This document shows, piece after piece, positions 61,386-64,000 of a stretch of 64,000 nt of DNA (position 1 is the stretch's first letter; every line of letters starts with the position of its first letter). The stretch is from JBOCEF01 sp050586345 (lineage in GTDB: Bacteria; Pseudomonadota; Alphaproteobacteria; Rhodobacterales; Rhodobacteraceae). The DNA lies in NCBI RefSeq assembly GCF_050586345.1, contig NZ_JBOCEF010000015.1, forward strand, positions 1-64,000. The letters are read 5' to 3'. A program made the translations under genes and the position numbers. Under the pieces are notes generated by a model that saw only the letters and a program-made list of their open reading frames with translations, did not search any database and was not told the DNA's origin.

Positions 61386-63962
61386 ATGCTGAAACGCCTC
61401 TCGATCTTCCAGCGCGTCGCGCTGGCGGCCATCGTGCCGTTGCTGGGCGTCTTCGCCTTCGCGGCGGTGGAGCTGGGGGAGCTCTACGAGCAGACCAATG
61501 AGCTGCAGACCGCGACGACGGCGGCGCAGGCCCTGCCCCAGTACACCGCCTTCACCCACGCGATGCAGGCCGAGCGCGGCATCTCCGCGAGCTTCATCGC
61601 CTCGGGGCGGGGCGAGGAGCTTCGCGTGCGGCTGGCGAAGCGGCGCCAGGCGACCGACGGCAAGCGGCGGGACCTGGGCGCCGCCCTCGCCGCCGCCGCC
61701 GAGAAACGCGGGGCGATCCTGGAGATGCCCGTCGCCGTCGCCGCGGCCGAGGCGATGAAGCGCCTCGACGGGCTGCGGCAGGCGGTGGATGGCGGCGCCG
61801 ATCTGGGCGCGACGCTCAAGTCCTACACGGCCGAGGTGACGCGGCTGCGCGACGGCGCGACCGAGTATGCGCTCGGCGTCGACGCGCTGCAGTTCCGCGC
61901 CCTTCTGGTGGGCCTGTCGATGCAGCTGCAGCTGTCGGAATACGCGGGGCTGGAGCGCGCGGTGGGCGCCTCGGGCATCGCCGCGGGCGGGTTCGACGAG
62001 GCGCAGTTCCTCCGCTTCGTCGGCCTCGGGCAGAAGCAGGACGGCGTCGCGACGATGATCCACCAGTGGTCCGCCCCCGCCGTCGCCAAGGCGGTGGAGG
62101 CGCAGCTGGCCGCCGAGGAGAGCACGGCGATGGAGGCGCTGCGCGACCGTCTTCTGCAGGCGGGCGGCGCGATCCCCGAGGAGTTCCCGACCGCGGCCGA
62201 GTGGTTCGACGCCGCCTCCGCGCGCCTGGCCGCGCTCGGCCGGGCCGAGGCGCAGGCGCTGGAGATGATCGAGACGCGGGGCGCGGAACTGTACGACGAC
62301 GCGCGGACCGAGCTGACCGCGGCGGCGGCGCTGACGGCGCTGGGCGTGGCGCTGACCCTCGCCATCACCTGGTTCGGCGCGCGCTCGGTCGCCGCACCGA
62401 TCCGGCTTCTGGCCGAGCGGGCGATGACCCTGGCCTGGGGCAAGCCGGCCGAGATCCCCTACCAGGAGGACCGGTCCGAGATCGGCGGCCTCGCGCGCTC
62501 GGTGATGGAGATCAACCGCCTGGTCACGGTGTCCACGCGCACCGCCTCGGCGCTGGAATGCTCCGCCTCGGCGCTGATGATCGCGAACGACACGTTCGAC
62601 ATCGTGTTCGTGAACCCGCGGCTCGAGGAATCGCTGCTGCGCTCGGCCGATTTCTTCAAGAAAACCCGCAAGGACGCGGATTTCTCCAAGCTGGTCGGCC
62701 TGAACATCGACATCTTCCACAAGGACCCGGGCCGGATCCGCAAGATGCTGCAGGCGCTCAGCGGCGTCCACCAGTCCGAGATCGGCTTCGACGACCGCCG
62801 CTTCACCCTGACCGCCGCGCCGGTGGAACGGGACGGCAAGCGGCTGGGCTACGTGGTCGAATGGGCCGAGGTGACGGCGCTGCGCTCGATGCAGACGCAG
62901 ATCTCGGACGTGATCGCGCGGATCCGCAAGGGCGACTTCTCGGGGCGCATCGACGTCGAGACCGAGGAGGCGTTCCTCGCCGCCGTGCGCGACGGGATGA
63001 ACGACATCAGCGCCAGCATGGGCGCCTTCATGGAGGAAGTGCAGGACGTGCTGTCGGCCGGCGCCGCGGGCGACCTGACCATGCGCATGACCGGCGCCTA
63101 CGAGGGCGACCTGGCCGCGCTGGGGCGCGACATGAACGCGATGTATGACGGGCTCGGGGCGCTGATCTCGGGGATCAAGGAACGGGCGGGGACCCTCTCG
63201 GGCGTCTCCACCGACATGCTGACCGGGGCGCGGGAGCTGAGCGCGCGGGCCGAGAGCCAGGCCGCGGCGCTGACCGAGACGGCGCAGGCGATGTCGGCGC
63301 TGACCGAGAACATGGCCGCGAACCGGACCCGGGTGTCGGACGTGCGCGGCGCCTCCGAGACCGCGGGCCGCCAGGCCGACGAGGGCCGCGAGGTGGTCCA
63401 GAGCGCGGTCGCCGCGGTGGGCCGGATGGAGGCGAGCACCGCCAAGGTGAAGGAGTTCACCGGCCTGATCGACGAGATCGCCTTCCAGACCAACCTTCTT
63501 GCGCTGAACGCCGCGGTCGAGGCCGCGCGGGCGGGCGAGGCGGGCAAGGGCTTCGCGGTGGTGGCGACCGAGGTGCGCAGCCTCGCCCAGCGCGCCTCCG
63601 AGGCGAGCCGCGAGATCGGCGAGGTGATCGCCGAGAGCGCGGCCCATGCCGAGGAGGGGATGGCGCTGGTCACCCGGACCGGCGAGACGATCGGCGCGCT
63701 GCTCGACGCGGTGAAGCAGGTCTCGGCCACGATGGGCGAGGTCGACGCCGCGATCGAGAGCCAGACCGCCGGCATCGCCGAGATGGACGCCGCGGTGCGC
63801 GACGTGGACGCGATCACCCAGCAGAACACCGAGCTGGCGATGAACACCGCCCGCGCGGCGGAACGGCTGAACGAGCAGTCGGACGGGCTGACGACGGATT
63901 CCGACCGCTTCCGCACCTCGGCGCTCGACGCGCCCGGCAAGGCCGCGCGCAGCGCCGCCTGA
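61386..63962 (+). CDS. Methyl-accepting chemotaxis protein with NIT and PAS domains
   Basis: An 858-aa receptor. First membrane span about residues 11-32, then a large periplasmic helical domain of the nitrate/nitrite-sensing (NIT) type (about 40-300, with QAERGISASFIASGRGEEL near its start). The second span (about 314-335) leads to HAMP. A PAS-like domain follows (about 390-490), then a second HAMP-like segment (about 500-620) and the MCP signalling hairpin with IDEIAFQTNLLALNAAVEAA. It binds CheW/CheA in chemosensory arrays. The C-terminus lacks a CheR-docking pentapeptide. The ATG at 61386 is chosen; an in-frame start six codons earlier is possible. Confidence 0.92.
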   Translation: MLKRLSIFQRVALAAIVPLLGVFAFAAVELGELYEQTNELQTATTAAQALPQYTAFTHAMQAERGISASFIASGRGEELRVRLAKRRQATDGKRRDLGAALAAAAEKRGAILEMPVAVAAAEAMKRLDGLRQAVDGGADLGATLKSYTAEVTRLRDGATEYALGVDALQFRALLVGLSMQLQLSEYAGLERAVGASGIAAGGFDEAQFLRFVGLGQKQDGVATMIHQWSAPAVAKAVEAQLAAEESTAMEALRDRLLQAGGAIPEEFPTAAEWFDAASARLAALGRAEAQALEMIETRGAELYDDARTELTAAAALTALGVALTLAITWFGARSVAAPIRLLAERAMTLAWGKPAEIPYQEDRSEIGGLARSVMEINRLVTVSTRTASALECSASALMIANDTFDIVFVNPRLEESLLRSADFFKKTRKDADFSKLVGLNIDIFHKDPGRIRKMLQALSGVHQSEIGFDDRRFTLTAAPVERDGKRLGYVVEWAEVTALRSMQTQISDVIARIRKGDFSGRIDVETEEAFLAAVRDGMNDISASMGAFMEEVQDVLSAGAAGDLTMRMTGAYEGDLAALGRDMNAMYDGLGALISGIKERAGTLSGVSTDMLTGARELSARAESQAAALTETAQAMSALTENMAANRTRVSDVRGASETAGRQADEGREVVQSAVAAVGRMEASTAKVKEFTGLIDEIAFQTNLLALNAAVEAARAGEAGKGFAVVATEVRSLAQRASEASREIGEVIAESAAHAEEGMALVTRTGETIGALLDAVKQVSATMGEVDAAIESQTAGIAEMDAAVRDVDAITQQNTELAMNTARAAERLNEQSDGLTTDSDRFRTSALDAPGKAARSAA

Positions 63963-63979
63963 CCCCCGGAGACCGGGGG
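63963..63979 (+). terminator. GC hairpin after the chemoreceptor
   Basis: CCCCCGG-AGA-CCGGGGG directly after the stop, without a T-tract in the visible sequence. It may be the 3' end of the transcript; the window ends shortly after. Confidence 0.5.
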
Positions 63980-64000
63980 ACGCCTGGCCGGGGACGCCGC

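Overview
The window looks like chromosomal DNA of a very GC-rich alphaproteobacterium of the Rhodobacterales (Paracoccaceae-like). The evidence is the CtrA/SciP cell-cycle pair, the ftsE-ftsX-acyltransferase block, the divergent argH-lptM / tlpA pair, lysA next to a TIGR02302-type protein, heterotetrameric sarcosine oxidase genes, a DUF6473-type protein, an NDUFS4-like complex I subunit and an SOS box of the alphaproteobacterial GAAC-N7-GAAC type. No rRNA, tRNA, transposase, phage gene or CRISPR array was seen.

Layout. 1-7.4 kb: a poly-C tract, a DMT-family exporter, pyrophosphatase, a beta-barrel outer-membrane protein, the ftsE-ftsX-acyltransferase operon on the minus strand, and a zinc-ribbon membrane protein. 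8-23.5 kb: DUF2834-lysA-TIGR02302 (minus), cysH with a duplicated tail, a persulfide-dioxygenase-like hydrolase, argH-lptM (minus) divergent from a TlpA thioredoxin, a LuxR-hydrolase fusion, cytochrome b561 and YceI, 3-hydroxybutyryl-CoA dehydrogenase, and a DUF6473-like protein. 24-32.5 kb: recQ, an IMPACT/YigZ-like protein, xth, mrp, a protein with a CTERM sorting tail, a delta-class carbonic anhydrase, and two tandem Popeye/cNMP-domain-like membrane proteins. 32.5-37.8 kb: a peptide-type ABC transporter (minus). 38.3-38.9 kb: a hidden array of degenerate 104-bp repeats. 39-46.6 kb: ctrA, sciP, mnmA, a PPOX flavoprotein, the NDUFS4-like gene, a pair of paralogous small membrane proteins and uvrB. 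47-50.3 kb: a haem-peroxidase-like protein facing a SARP/TPR-type regulator.

50.6-51.4 kb holds the most striking element. On the minus strand, a 52-aa ORF is followed directly by four tandem units repeating every 167-172 bp. Each unit folds into three hairpins whose loops carry anti-Shine-Dalgarno sequence (CCTCCTCCC, then two CCTCCC-type loops), and the last hairpin of the last unit is followed by a T-tract. This matches the architecture of the CcsR/'cuckoo' small-RNA arrays known from Rhodobacterales.

51.8-58.9 kb: sarcosine oxidase soxG, soxA, soxD and soxB on the minus strand, with soxB separated from soxDAG by about 2 kb of opposite-strand small genes. One of these is a 106-aa ORF preceded by two exact GAAC-N7-GAAC LexA-type boxes, and three encode small single-span membrane proteins. 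59.2-64 kb: ccmI-ruvX-DUF1289 and a large NIT/PAS chemoreceptor.

The genes are mostly core metabolism, division, repair and C1/amine breakdown. Sarcosine oxidase makes formaldehyde, and CcsR RNAs of Rhodobacter are known to act on C1/glutathione-dependent formaldehyde metabolism, so their adjacency here may be functional (inference).
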